Positions 7,103 through 13,309 of a stretch of 31,872 nt of DNA are shown here, piece after piece. The notes below the pieces were generated by a model. That model searched no databases. It saw only the letters and a list, made by a program, of their open reading frames with translations, and was not told the DNA's origin. Numbering within the stretch: position 1 is the first letter of the stretch; each line of letters starts with the position of its first letter. Source of the stretch: a virus. The stretch covers positions 1 to 31,872 of IMG/VR virus record IMGVR_UViG_3300001460_008008. The stretch is one strand, 5' to 3'. The position numbers and the translations under genes are program-made.

Positions 7103-7207
7103 TTATTGCTGCTCTTTCCCCCTCTCCTTTCCTTTTACCTCGCCTTTATTAGAAATAGCTGAGTAACAAAAAAAAGATGAGATAGCTGACAATACAATTA
7201 TCCTCAC
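7103..7207 (-). CDS. possible secreted micropeptide, 34 aa
   Basis: A small open frame starting at GTG 7207 and ending with TAA at 7103. The product begins MRIIVLSAISSFFCYSAIS, a short hydrophobic segment with a Cys like a signal peptide or lipoprotein leader, and then changes abruptly to a very basic, Lys/Gly/Glu-rich tail. It lies 32 nt after the membrane protein gene at 7240-7440 and just before the UUCG terminator, so it would be the last gene of the lysis-region transcript. There is no Shine-Dalgarno and the Cys context is not a canonical lipobox. It may be a lysis accessory peptide or a chance frame. Confidence 0.35.
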   Translation of the reverse strand: MRIIVLSAISSFFCYSAISNKGEVKGKERGKEQQ

Positions 7208-7239
7208 GGTTTAATCACATAAATTATGATGCGTTATTT

Positions 7240-7440
7240 TTACTTATCGCCTTTATCTTTGGCTTTACCAAAATTAATGCTGAGAAAATCTACGACTTTG
7301 TAAGCTTTCGACAGCCAAGTCCCCTGTTTTGGGGTTGGGGAAGCAGCAGCAAATGCACTAGCCGCAGCAATAACAGCACAAGCCCAGTTAAACCAAACTT
7401 TATCTTCAACGAACGATGTAATAATCTCAATAATATCCAT
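7240..7440 (-). CDS. small membrane protein, holin-like
   Basis: A 66-residue protein starting with ATG at 7440. It has one membrane segment at about 16-36 (VWFNWACAVIAAASAFAAAS), a short Pro/Lys-containing turn (PTPKQG), then an amphipathic helix and a charged tail ending KAKDKGDK. From memory, similar one-TM proteins occur in T4-like marine phages, often as unnamed or holin-like genes. A separate and better holin candidate is at 9567-9881, so this one may be an accessory lysis or membrane protein. A possible promoter (TTGCCT-N17-TATACA) lies upstream, farther from the ATG than in the other cases. Confidence 0.7.
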   Translation of the reverse strand: MDIIEIITSFVEDKVWFNWACAVIAAASAFAAASPTPKQGTWLSKAYKVVDFLSINFGKAKDKGDK

Positions 7441-7490
7441 AACAATATTTTGTTTGTATAGCTTATTACACCAAGCGAGGCAACAGGGAA

Positions 7491-7622
7491 TTATCTGCCT
7501 TGTCCCCTGTAGGGTTTTTTGTAATTTTTAGAGCTTTTAATGCTAGAGGTCTTGCTTTTAGCATGAACTCCTTTGCGCCTAATCTTCTTCTTTTCCTCGT
7601 AAGTTTTGTTTGCTTTTTTCAT
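7491..7622 (-). CDS. small basic phage protein, 43 aa
   Basis: ATG at 7622 overlaps the TGA of the 7619-8164 gene as ATGA, which fixes this start in preference to a TTG 60 bases upstream. The 43-residue product is extremely basic (many Lys/Arg) and contains KKKIRRKGVHAKSKTS and ends KPYRGQGR. I recall near-identical tails in small proteins of many tailed phages, always of unknown function. The charge suggests nucleic-acid binding. No fold or catalytic site can be named. Confidence 0.72.
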   Translation of the reverse strand: MKKANKTYEEKKKIRRKGVHAKSKTSSIKSSKNYKKPYRGQGR

Positions 7623-8164
7623 TTTTTTAATTCTTCTAATAAACTTTCTAAATTTCTCATTAGAGAGTCTTCTTTGAGCCAAATATTGTCACAAATTGTC
7701 CTGCGATATTCGCCATGTTTATCGACATCACTAGCGTAATTCCAACCTTTTAAAGTTACTTCTCCAGTCACAGAATCAGCCTCTGTTGTTGTCCAAATCA
7801 CAATAGCACCTTTATTTAAGTATTGTTTCAATTGACGGGGAGGGATACACCTTTTAAATTTCTCCCAGTGAGAATTCCTTAAACCTTTTACTTCTATAAA
7901 CGAATCTTTTATTGCAATGTCAGGCTTGCCTCTAGAGTTTTCAAAATCAATAAAGCATGGAGATACTTCTACATCTTTTAAATTTTCTCTTAACCAAACT
8001 ACAGTAGCTACCTCGGACTTTACGCCAATTAAATTACTATCAACTCTATTGTGATTGTAAGATCCAGAGCCTTTGGTTTTATCGCCTCCGTATTTTTCAA
8101 CAATTTTTTTGGCATGATCCTCACACCAATCCAGTTGTTCTTGCGATAACTCTATTTCAATCAT
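7619..8164 (-). CDS. PD-(D/E)XK-type endonuclease-like protein
   Basis: A 181-residue protein. GKPDIAIKDSFIEVKG (79-94) gives Asp82, Glu91 and Lys93, the D-x(n)-ExK core of restriction-type nucleases. The N-terminal half is helical with a conserved-looking Asn/Ser/Gly loop, and the C-terminal part continues the alpha/beta fold. Likely a DNA-cutting enzyme or a nuclease-fold protein acting on host or phage DNA. It lies between MazG (sharing a TAATG overlap at 8164) and a tiny basic protein (ATGA overlap at 7619), so it belongs to the MazG transcription unit. No sequence-specificity domain is visible. Confidence 0.7.
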   Translation of the reverse strand: MIEIELSQEQLDWCEDHAKKIVEKYGGDKTKGSGSYNHNRVDSNLIGVKSEVATVVWLRENLKDVEVSPCFIDFENSRGKPDIAIKDSFIEVKGLRNSHWEKFKRCIPPRQLKQYLNKGAIVIWTTTEADSVTGEVTLKGWNYASDVDKHGEYRRTICDNIWLKEDSLMRNLESLLEELKK

Positions 8165-8529
8165 TAATCTTTGACAAATTGTCCATCCACCATCTTTCCA
8201 GTGCGGCCCTTAATTACATCATAAGCTGCATTTAAACAGTCTGTAGTGTCTAGCTCTACCATCTTAGCGAGTAAAACAATAGTAACCAACATGTCTCCAA
8301 TACCGTCCTTAACTTCTGCAAGAATATCCTCTTTATTTTCAGGAGGAATTCCAAGAACTTCCATCAAGTTAGGTTGACGATCAAGATCATTTAGTTTTTT
8401 TAAAGCTGCTCTTGTTTCATCAAGCTCTTCTTGCGTCTTGTCTAGTTGTCTAAGTGGGGTAGAAGAATCTAAAATCCCTTTACTTTCCCCCCACTCAATC
8501 ACTAATTTACTTAGTTCTTCGTGTTCCAT
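8164..8529 (-). CDS. mazG: MazG-like nucleotide pyrophosphohydrolase
   Basis: A 121-residue all-alpha NTP pyrophosphohydrolase. EELDE at 34-38 and EVKDGIGD at 72-79 are the EExxE and ExxD magnesium-binding motifs. The C-terminal GRTGKMVDGQFVKD matches the tail of many phage MazG proteins. It hydrolyses (d)NTPs to monophosphates; in marine phages it has been proposed to act on nucleotides such as dGTP/dCTP or on host stress signalling, which the sequence cannot decide. It starts with ATG at 8529 about 10 nt after a near-perfect sigma70 promoter, so it heads the unit MazG - nuclease - basic protein - membrane protein. Confidence 0.9.
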   Translation of the reverse strand: MEHEELSKLVIEWGESKGILDSSTPLRQLDKTQEELDETRAALKKLNDLDRQPNLMEVLGIPPENKEDILAEVKDGIGDMLVTIVLLAKMVELDTTDCLNAAYDVIKGRTGKMVDGQFVKD

Positions 8530-8539
8530 ATCTGCTCTT

Positions 8540-8567
8540 AGTATAAGGAAATTTTAAGCCGTGTCAA
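8540..8567 (-). promoter_or_regulatory. strong sigma70 promoter for mazG
   Basis: TTGACA (8562-8567), 16-nt spacer and TATACT (8540-8545), followed 10 nt later by the ATG at 8529. The -35 is perfect and the -10 has one mismatch. The predicted transcript would begin about 3-4 nt before the start codon. Confidence 0.75.
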
Positions 8568-8574
8568 CTATTTT

Positions 8575-8871
8575 TCATAATTTAACAGTCTTAGGGGATA
8601 TTTCCTCTATTTCTTCGCATAACCTAAGTATCTCTGAAGTCTGCATATCAGGAGCTTTTGCTTTTAACTTAAAAAGCTCTTTATAAAAATAAATATAATC
8701 CCTGTCCTGATTAACATATTCTTGATCTCTGATATTAAAAATGTGATCTATGTATGTCTCGTAAATTGTAGCATCAATGCACTTCTCTACTGGATCATAA
8801 ACAGAATTAGACACAACGTAGTCAAAGATGTCGTGACGGCTCACATTGATATGAAATATCTCTTCATTCAC
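8575..8871 (-). CDS. hypothetical protein, 98 aa
   Basis: Unrecognised protein starting at GTG 8871, two bases after the stop of the endolysin gene, so it is co-translated with it. It is rich in Asp, Tyr and Ile, with helical stretches (KCIDATIYETYIDHIFN, DYIYFYKELFKLKAK), no membrane segment and no cysteine cluster. No in-frame ATG exists near the N-terminus, which supports the GTG start. Position after the amidase may mean a lysis regulator, but this is only neighbourhood. The promoter of mazG lies just beyond its stop codon. Confidence 0.65.
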   Translation of the reverse strand: MNEEIFHINVSRHDIFDYVVSNSVYDPVEKCIDATIYETYIDHIFNIRDQEYVNQDRDYIYFYKELFKLKAKAPDMQTSEILRLCEEIEEISPKTVKL

Positions 8872-8873
8872 TG

Positions 8874-9506
8874 TTAAAGCTCTTTTATACGTTTGATGAC
8901 CATTTGGTAGGTTTCATCTGAAGGGTCATTCTTTCTATTCGGCGCAATCATTTTGTGCGTTAGAATGTTTTCTATTCCAAGGTCAAATTTATCCATAAGG
9001 TATTTGCATTTCTTGGCAGCAGAATCAATTTCAACCGCACTTGGTGTGCGTTTATTAGTATCTCCATAAAAAGAAATGCCGACACTATGGCCATTTAGAC
9101 CACTTACACCTTTCCAAGAAGATCTTCCTGCATGCCAAGCCCTTTTTTTGTCATAAACAAATTGTGTGCGAGATCCATCAGGCGCAATAAGATAGTGATA
9201 ACTAACCTTTGATGCAGCATTTAAAATCCATGAACGAGTCCCATCATGACTTCCACTGCTATGATGCAGAACCACATACTTAGGTTTAATGGCTCCAGAT
9301 TGGTTTGGAGAAGCTTTATAAACTTCAGGGTAATCATCTTTAAGTTCTTGAGCTTCAGGCTCTGGCTTTTCTGGCTCACCTTTATCATCATGAATCAGAT
9401 TCTCCCAAATCATTTTCCATGTAGCAGGACCATCAATCCCGTCAGCTTTAAGGCCAAGTTTTTTTTGAACTTGCTTAACGATACGGTCTTTACCAGAAAA
9501 CTTCAT
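8874..9506 (-). CDS. endolysin: N-acetylmuramoyl-L-alanine amidase
   Basis: A 210-residue modular lysin. Residues about 9-34 form a short peptidoglycan-binding domain (VQKKLGLKADGIDGPATW), then a Pro/Glu-rich linker (45-52), then an Amidase_2/PGRP catalytic domain. The zinc ligands appear to be His81 (VVLHHSSG), His184 (LTHKMIAPN) and Asp194 (NDPS). It cuts the amide bond between the sugar and peptide of murein. I chose ATG 9506 rather than the GTG at 9512; AGGTG lies just before it. It has its own promoter at 9516-9543. It has no signal peptide, so export must depend on a holin. Confidence 0.9.
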   Translation of the reverse strand: MKFSGKDRIVKQVQKKLGLKADGIDGPATWKMIWENLIHDDKGEPEKPEPEAQELKDDYPEVYKASPNQSGAIKPKYVVLHHSSGSHDGTRSWILNAASKVSYHYLIAPDGSRTQFVYDKKRAWHAGRSSWKGVSGLNGHSVGISFYGDTNKRTPSAVEIDSAAKKCKYLMDKFDLGIENILTHKMIAPNRKNDPSDETYQMVIKRIKEL

Positions 9507-9515
9507 AATCACCTA

Positions 9516-9543
9516 ATTATATTCTTTGGCAAGATAAATTCAA
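9516..9543 (-). promoter_or_regulatory. promoter of the endolysin gene
   Basis: TTGAAT (9538-9543), 16-nt spacer and a perfect TATAAT (9516-9521). The ATG at 9506 lies 9 nt downstream of the -10 box. Confidence 0.68.
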
Positions 9544-9566
9544 GCAATTAATATTACATTAATTTC

Positions 9567-9881
9567 TTATTTTTTTAAAAATTTATCAGGATTCTTTTCA
9601 AACTTCTTCGCTAATGCAATTAACCCATTTGTAATCTCTGGAGCTACTACTCCAACTACGCCATAAGAAATAGCCTTAATAAAATCACTTATAGGAGCAT
9701 CATGCAATACGAACCATAAAATGCCTGATAATATAGCAGCAGCCAAAACATTCCTAAAAAAACATTTTAAGGAAACCCTTCCCTTAAAAGTAAGCATGCG
9801 AACAATCATACCTGATGCTCCAATAACAGGAATAACCCAGCCACCGTCTAAAAACTCCCTGATTATGCTTTTAAAATCCAT
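9567..9881 (-). CDS. LydA-like holin (superfamily III)
   Basis: A 104-residue membrane protein with three hydrophobic segments at about 13-29 (GGWVIPVIGASGMIV), 42-59 (NVLAAAILSGILWFVL) and 70-89 (YGVVGVVAPEI). A basic loop lies between the first two and a Lys-rich C-terminus follows. The spacing and the GGWxIPVIGA / YGVxGVxxPE pattern match the LydA-type holin family (PF16083), recalled from memory. Holins form membrane lesions that let the endolysin reach murein. I chose ATG 9881 over a TTG 18 bases upstream. It lies between the spanin-like genes and the amidase, which supports a lysis role. Confidence 0.8.
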   Translation of the reverse strand: MDFKSIIREFLDGGWVIPVIGASGMIVRMLTFKGRVSLKCFFRNVLAAAILSGILWFVLHDAPISDFIKAISYGVVGVVAPEITNGLIALAKKFEKNPDKFLKK

Positions 9882-9966
9882 ACAAAATATATTACACAAA
9901 AATATGCCACAAACATATATTTATAAAAAGATTCTAGAAACAGAAGCCTTTAATAATGAAGGTTTT

Positions 9967-10218
9967 CTATTGGTTATAAACTTGTCGCTCTAGCTTTCTG
10001 TAACGAGCGTCTGAGTGCCAAACCTCATCGGTCTGCGGAGTATAAACGCCCTCTTCAGTCTGAATTGGCTGACCCTCCTTCAGCTTCAACGAAGACGGCT
10101 GATATATGTTTAAACTGCTTGTTTTCGGTGAGGAGCTGCCCCCGCAAGAAGTCAGCGCGATCACTGGACTCATTGTCGCCAATATCCCGTAGCTTTTCAA
10201 TTTCTTCGATAAGTTCAT
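9967..10218 (-). CDS. outer-membrane lipoprotein, o-spanin (Rz1)-like
   Basis: An 83-residue lipoprotein: basic start (MNLSKKLKS), hydrophobic core and lipobox LTSC with acceptor Cys25, then Gly/Ser. The mature part is Pro/Ser-containing and ends EVWHSDARYRKLERQVYN. Its first 164 bases overlap, in another frame, the end of the 10055-10324 gene, just as Rz1 genes overlap Rz genes. An o-spanin would sit in the outer membrane and span the periplasm with an inner-membrane partner to disrupt the outer membrane at lysis. This implies a Gram-negative host. ATG start at 10218. Confidence 0.75.
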   Translation of the reverse strand: MNLSKKLKSYGILATMSPVIALTSCGGSSSPKTSSLNIYQPSSLKLKEGQPIQTEEGVYTPQTDEVWHSDARYRKLERQVYNQ

Positions 10219-10324
10219 ATTTTCTTTTGTTATGTTTCTCTGTAATTTCAGAGAATGCGAGTTTATTTCTCAAATTGAGGTATAACTCCACGCTTTTTAA
10301 TACAGATTTAATTAGAGATACCAT
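10055..10324 (-). CDS. coiled-coil protein, i-spanin (Rz)-like candidate
   Basis: An 89-residue protein beginning at ATG 10324, eight bases after the HldD-like stop. The N-terminal helix MVSLIKSVLKSVELYLNLRN is amphipathic and only weakly hydrophobic. The rest (ITEKHNKRKYELIEEIEKL, ADFLRGQLLTENKQFKHIS) is a long charged coiled coil. Its 3' half is overlapped by the lipoprotein gene in another frame, which is the main reason to suspect an i-spanin. A true i-spanin needs an N-terminal membrane anchor, which is not convincing here, so the role remains a hypothesis. A GTG at 10339 would add five residues. Confidence 0.6.
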   Translation of the reverse strand: MVSLIKSVLKSVELYLNLRNKLAFSEITEKHNKRKYELIEEIEKLRDIGDNESSDRADFLRGQLLTENKQFKHISAVFVEAEGGSANSD

Positions 10325-10331
10325 TTCTTTA

Positions 10332-11132
10332 TTATACACACTCTAAGACTTGTTTCCAATCCATTTCTCCAATCGCAGATGTTAGCTTTGTAATGTCTGC
10401 TTGGGTAAATTTTTGATACTTGCCCTTGAGTTTTGTGGGCATCGCTATCTGCTTGACCTTTGCCCCAGAGTTTTCTGCCATTTTATCTGCAATTTCTTTA
10501 AAAGAAACAGAGTTGCCAGTCCCAACATTAAAAACCCCATTAGTATCATGATGAAGCATCCTATAATGAACTTCACAAACATCTTCCACATGCACGAAGT
10601 CTCTACTAGCTTTTCCCCTAAATACTTTGATCTCGCCATCTTCTTGAATTTGTTTGATGAATTTCGTTATCGGACTTGCCTGATCTCCTTTATGTTCCTC
10701 ATGTGGACCATATACATTAAAATAGCGAAATCCTTGATAGGGATGATCTTCGTTCAAAAGCCAGTTGTCAAACATATATTTGCTATAAGCATAAGGGTTT
10801 AGAGGGACGCAGAACTGATCCTCTTCAAATGTCTCTGCTGCACCATAGACAGAACCACTGCTAGCGTATTGAAATTTAACACCCATATTCGCACATAATT
10901 GATAAAGTGTGCCAGAGAATATAAAATTCTCATTTAAAATCTTTTTTAAGTCGGTTTCCGTAGTGCTAGAGTTAGCTCCAAGATGAATGACGGCATCAAT
11001 ACCATTCAAAGGAGGCAAACTACCACCGAACTTAATATCGTAAGGAACGACCTCTATTCCTCTTTTCTCAAGATAAGGACAGAGATTTTTGCCAATAAAC
11101 CCCTCACTGCCCGTAACTAATACCCTTTTCAT
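10332..11132 (-). CDS. hldD: ADP-L-glycero-D-manno-heptose 6-epimerase (HldD-like)
   Basis: A 266-residue extended short-chain dehydrogenase. GSEGFIG (8-14) binds NAD(P), and Tyr114-x3-Lys118 (YAYSK) is the catalytic pair. Three family-specific blocks match HldD: FNVYGPHEEHKG (138-149), GVFNVGTGNSVSF (199-211) and LKGKYQKFTQAD (235-246). The enzyme inverts C6 of ADP-D,D-heptose to make the L,D form used in LPS cores. It is somewhat shorter than bacterial HldD (~310 aa), mostly by small deletions. It has TATAAT 6 nt before its ATG but no -35 match. It is separated from the kinase/transferase operon by the lysis genes. Confidence 0.87.
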   Translation of the reverse strand: MKRVLVTGSEGFIGKNLCPYLEKRGIEVVPYDIKFGGSLPPLNGIDAVIHLGANSSTTETDLKKILNENFIFSGTLYQLCANMGVKFQYASSGSVYGAAETFEEDQFCVPLNPYAYSKYMFDNWLLNEDHPYQGFRYFNVYGPHEEHKGDQASPITKFIKQIQEDGEIKVFRGKASRDFVHVEDVCEVHYRMLHHDTNGVFNVGTGNSVSFKEIADKMAENSGAKVKQIAMPTKLKGKYQKFTQADITKLTSAIGEMDWKQVLECV

Positions 11133-11138
11133 AAAGGT

Positions 11139-11144
11139 ATTATA
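11139..11144 (-). promoter_or_regulatory. -10 box (TATAAT) before hldD
   Basis: A perfect TATAAT on the minus strand ends 6 nt before the ATG at 11132. The stretch ATACCTTTATG is shared with the gene starting at 25272. No acceptable -35 box is seen at 16-18 nt, so an activator-dependent promoter or a chance match is possible. Confidence 0.4.
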
Positions 11145-12116
11145 TTACAGTTCGCCTTCGTCCTCTACAATTTCTTTTACTGATTCCAAGAATGGATAGC
11201 CATTCAATAAATCTTGATGCTCTGCGAAAGACTCGTCATCCCAACACCACTGAGAAAACTTTTCATCCTCATCCCAAGCAATAACCTCTTCTGAAGCCAT
11301 TGAACTTACAGGTTTTTTAGACCAAAATTTACAACTCCAGTAACGAGGAGTAGTTTTATCTTTAGCTGTATCGCACTTGTGTCGAGCACGGAAATTACGG
11401 CGACGATCTGGGTCATCACGCTTGATTTCCATGTTAGGGTCACCAAATTTAACCATGATGACATTACCAGTCTCTGGGTTTTTTACATAAACGCCAAACT
11501 TCTTTTTACCGTCTTTTAATCGGAAGGGCTTATTTAAAGTTTTTTTTTCAGCGTCTGAATACTCAAGATCTTCGATGTCTTGGTCAGACTCCTCTAAAGC
11601 ATCGATTCTTTGAAGATCTAAGCGAGCGCAAGCAAAATCAAGCTCGTCAAAATCAACAAAAGCGCTGTTTGGATCTTCCATATAATAATCTTCAGATCCT
11701 TTGGCGACATCTTGATCTGCTGCGCGGTAAGACTTCTTGACTTTACCTCCACGCACCATCTTCAGGAACATATTAACCCTAGCCATCGCCCACTGACCTC
11801 TGGTCTTGCCGGGCCTATGGCTAGAGCTGAATGCCCCCGAACCTCGACGGTATATTTTTTTAAGTTGTGTAAGCGAAACTTTTTTAGAATACTTCTTGTT
11901 ATGCTCCTTAACTTTGTTTTTTAGAGCAGTAACAACTTTCTCTGAGAAGTTAATCTTCTTTCCATCTTTACCCGCGCTGCCCTTTTTGTTCTTACTAGAA
12001 CCTTTCTTACGCTCACTAGGTTTTGCTGGAGTTTGTGCTTCACCTTTAGGCCCAGATCGCTTGGCAGCTTGAGACTCAAGAAATTCCTTAGCTTCTTTAG
12101 AGAAATCGTATTCCAT
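11145..12116 (-). CDS. virion-associated protein with DUF5824-like domain
   Basis: A 323-residue protein. After a low-complexity Lys/Gly/Ser region (about 15-55) comes a block VSLTQLKKIYRRGSGAFSSS followed by HRPGKTRGQWAMARVNMFL. I associate this with DUF5824, found next to head-maturation genes in many tailed phages. A second domain (about 195-270) has FGVYVKNPETGNVIMVKFGD, then NMEIKRDDPDRRRNFRARH, CDTAKDKT and RYWSCKFW, also familiar from phage prohead-linked proteins. The exact role is unknown. The start is ATG 12116 (a TTG at 12119 precedes it). It is last in the five-gene unit that begins at 13066. Confidence 0.75.
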   Translation of the reverse strand: MEYDFSKEAKEFLESQAAKRSGPKGEAQTPAKPSERKKGSSKNKKGSAGKDGKKINFSEKVVTALKNKVKEHNKKYSKKVSLTQLKKIYRRGSGAFSSSHRPGKTRGQWAMARVNMFLKMVRGGKVKKSYRAADQDVAKGSEDYYMEDPNSAFVDFDELDFACARLDLQRIDALEESDQDIEDLEYSDAEKKTLNKPFRLKDGKKKFGVYVKNPETGNVIMVKFGDPNMEIKRDDPDRRRNFRARHKCDTAKDKTTPRYWSCKFWSKKPVSSMASEEVIAWDEDEKFSQWCWDDESFAEHQDLLNGYPFLESVKEIVEDEGEL

Positions 12117-12131
12117 CAAAGGATGTTACAC

Positions 12132-12314
12132 TTATTTTTCAAAAACTTCGTTATAACTTTGAAGTTTTTCTTCATCAGTCATTTTACTAAGCTTTTCCTC
12201 AACCTCTTTGTTTACCAAGGTAGAAATAACTTCAATTAGCTCTGCGAAAGTCAAATTACTTGTAATATGATTTACGAAGGCTTCATGAAGCTCTTGTTCT
12301 TGCTCTGGAGACAT
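12132..12314 (-). CDS. hypothetical acidic helical protein, 60 aa
   Basis: A 60-residue acidic, helix-rich protein (SPEQEQELHEAFVNHITS, KEVEEKLSKMTDEEKLQ) of unknown function. Its ATG at 12314 shares a base with the TAA of the upstream gene (TAATG), so translation is coupled. No membrane segment or metal site. It may be a partner or adaptor for the neighbouring virion-associated proteins, but no evidence beyond location supports that. Confidence 0.68.
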   Translation of the reverse strand: MSPEQEQELHEAFVNHITSNLTFAELIEVISTLVNKEVEEKLSKMTDEEKLQSYNEVFEK

Positions 12315-12709
12315 TATTTCTGTAGGGCTTTGCTTTTATAGATGCGTAGATCAGGCTGATTATCCTTCTCTTTGAATTTATTCTTGAAAATAACGATTTC
12401 CGTCTTTTCATCTTTTACCGACAAGCTTCCAGAATAAAAAGGCTTATCGTCACCTTTACGCCACAAAGCCCCGATTTCACGTTCTGACCAGTCATCATTA
12501 GTCTGGGTAGAATCTTGCGGTCTACTCAGATAGATCCGAAGATCAGGTTGGGCATCCTTCTCCTTAAACTTATTCTGAAAAATAACAATTTCGGTAGTAG
12601 AACCAGAAACGGTAAAGTTACCAGAATAAAATGGCTTTTCGCCACCTTTGCGCCAAAGAGCACCAACTTCTCGGTCACTCCATTCACTATTTTTTTTATT
12701 TTCTTCCAT
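12314..12709 (-). CDS. tandem-duplicated GALW-domain protein (DUF736-like)
   Basis: A 131-residue protein made of two nearly identical 51-residue units at 10-60 and 74-124. Each follows WSxREhGALWRKGxxKPFYSG, then TEIVIFxNKFKEKDxQPDLRIY. They are joined by a short polar linker (SRPQDSTQTNDD). Single copies of similar small beta-rich domains occur in phages and plasmids (DUF736-like, from memory); function unknown, possibly nucleic-acid or protein binding. The high identity of the two copies suggests a recent duplication or strong selection for a pseudo-dimer. ATG 12709 overlaps the end of the 53-residue gene upstream by 14 nt. Confidence 0.8.
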   Translation of the reverse strand: MEENKKNSEWSDREVGALWRKGGEKPFYSGNFTVSGSTTEIVIFQNKFKEKDAQPDLRIYLSRPQDSTQTNDDWSEREIGALWRKGDDKPFYSGSLSVKDEKTEIVIFKNKFKEKDNQPDLRIYKSKALQK

Positions 12710-12857
12710 GAGTCTTTAAGTAATCTTTGATTAGATGTTTTTTGTCGTGAGGGAGCTTAGTATAGCGCTGTTTAACGCGCTTGTAAACCCTTTTCATGAT
12801 CGGATCAGCTTGAAAATTAAGCAAACCTCTCAAATATCTTGAAGTAGACCCACTCAT
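12696..12857 (-). CDS. small basic protein, 53 aa
   Basis: A 53-residue frame starting with ATG at 12857, sharing one base with the TAA of the upstream gene (TAATG), and ending with TAA 14 nt inside the next gene. The product is basic, with a helical middle (DPIMKRVYKRVKQRYTKLPH) and a Lys/His-rich end (DKKHLIKDYLKTHGRK). The tight coupling on both sides and the lack of any other use of this interval support a real gene. Function unknown; the charge suggests nucleic-acid binding. Confidence 0.65.
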   Translation of the reverse strand: MSGSTSRYLRGLLNFQADPIMKRVYKRVKQRYTKLPHDKKHLIKDYLKTHGRK

Positions 12858-13066
12858 TACTGACTAAACGAAACCCTATCAAGGCTAGTTTTAGCAAAAC
12901 GACGAATAAGTCCGTTATTACGGTCAAATACCTGAATGTAGTTCCCAGTTTCTCCACGGAACTGAGCGTTCAAAGTTTCTCCTTGAGTGGTTTGGAGGCC
13001 GAAGAAGCGACCACGGGTTCCACGAATAAGACTTAAGGCAGTTTTCTGCTTTCGATTTAATTTCAT
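12857..13066 (-). CDS. small conserved-type phage protein, 69 aa
   Basis: A 69-residue protein, start ATG 13066, with a basic first helix (KLNRKQKTALSLIRGTRG) and then a small beta-barrel-like stretch (RFFGLQTTQGETLNAQFRG, GNYIQVFDRNNGLIRRFA). This layout is recalled from a widespread group of small phage proteins with an SH3-like look; function unknown. It heads the unit that runs to 11145 and begins 8 nt after a strong promoter. Confidence 0.7.
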   Translation of the reverse strand: MKLNRKQKTALSLIRGTRGRFFGLQTTQGETLNAQFRGETGNYIQVFDRNNGLIRRFAKTSLDRVSFSQ

Positions 13067-13074
13067 AACACGTT

Positions 13075-13102
13075 ATTCTAAGTGGAATTGGGACTTTGTC
13101 AA
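13075..13102 (-). promoter_or_regulatory. promoter of the 13066-11145 unit
   Basis: TTGACA (13097-13102), 16-nt spacer and TAGAAT (13075-13080), with the ATG at 13066 starting 8 nt later. The -35 box is perfect. Confidence 0.7.
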
Positions 13103-13129
13103 CTAAAAAGTCGAACAATTCGTCGCAGA

Positions 13130-13309
13130 TCAACGGGCTTCGCCCGTGTCTGGATAGTTAGCGTTCTCCTTGCAAAAAATAGGGTTAGCATCTGCTTCAA
13201 CATCAAAAGGGGTGTCCACAAACTCGCAATGAAAAACCCTTGTATATCCGTCCCCCTCCATATTGCCCCCACAGTTAGGGCAACAGAACAATATTCGTTC
13301 TTCGTTCAT
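13130..13309 (-). CDS. zinc-ribbon-like miniprotein, 59 aa
   Basis: ATG at 13309 overlaps the TGA of the Clp gene (ATGA), and the frame ends at 13130. The 59-residue product begins MNEERILFCCPNCGG, giving Cys9/Cys10 and Cys13, then HCEF with Cys28 and DANPIFC with Cys46. The CPNC pair plus a later Cys/His set resembles a short zinc ribbon, although the second half is irregular. It is the last gene of the polymerase unit, so it may be a small partner of Clp or the polymerase, or an RNA-polymerase-type regulator. That is inference from position. Confidence 0.68.
   Translation of the reverse strand: MNEERILFCCPNCGGNMEGDGYTRVFHCEFVDTPFDVEADANPIFCKENANYPDTGEAR

Noticed and set aside
9546-9564. 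AATTAAT-N5-ATTAATT hairpin between the holin and amidase genes
   Set aside because: The stem is only A/T, without a convincing U-tail for the minus strand, and it partly overlaps AT-rich promoter DNA. It is too weak to call.
11712-12239. Several plus-strand frames opposite the DUF5824-like gene
   Set aside because: They mirror the Lys/Ser-rich coding of the minus-strand gene, lack start signals and are rich in Phe/Leu/Cys as expected of antisense shadows.
13133-13147. Inverted repeat ACGGGC-TTC-GCCCGT as a terminator
   Set aside because: It lies within the last codons of the zinc-ribbon miniprotein and has no T-run on either strand, so it is not reported as a terminator.
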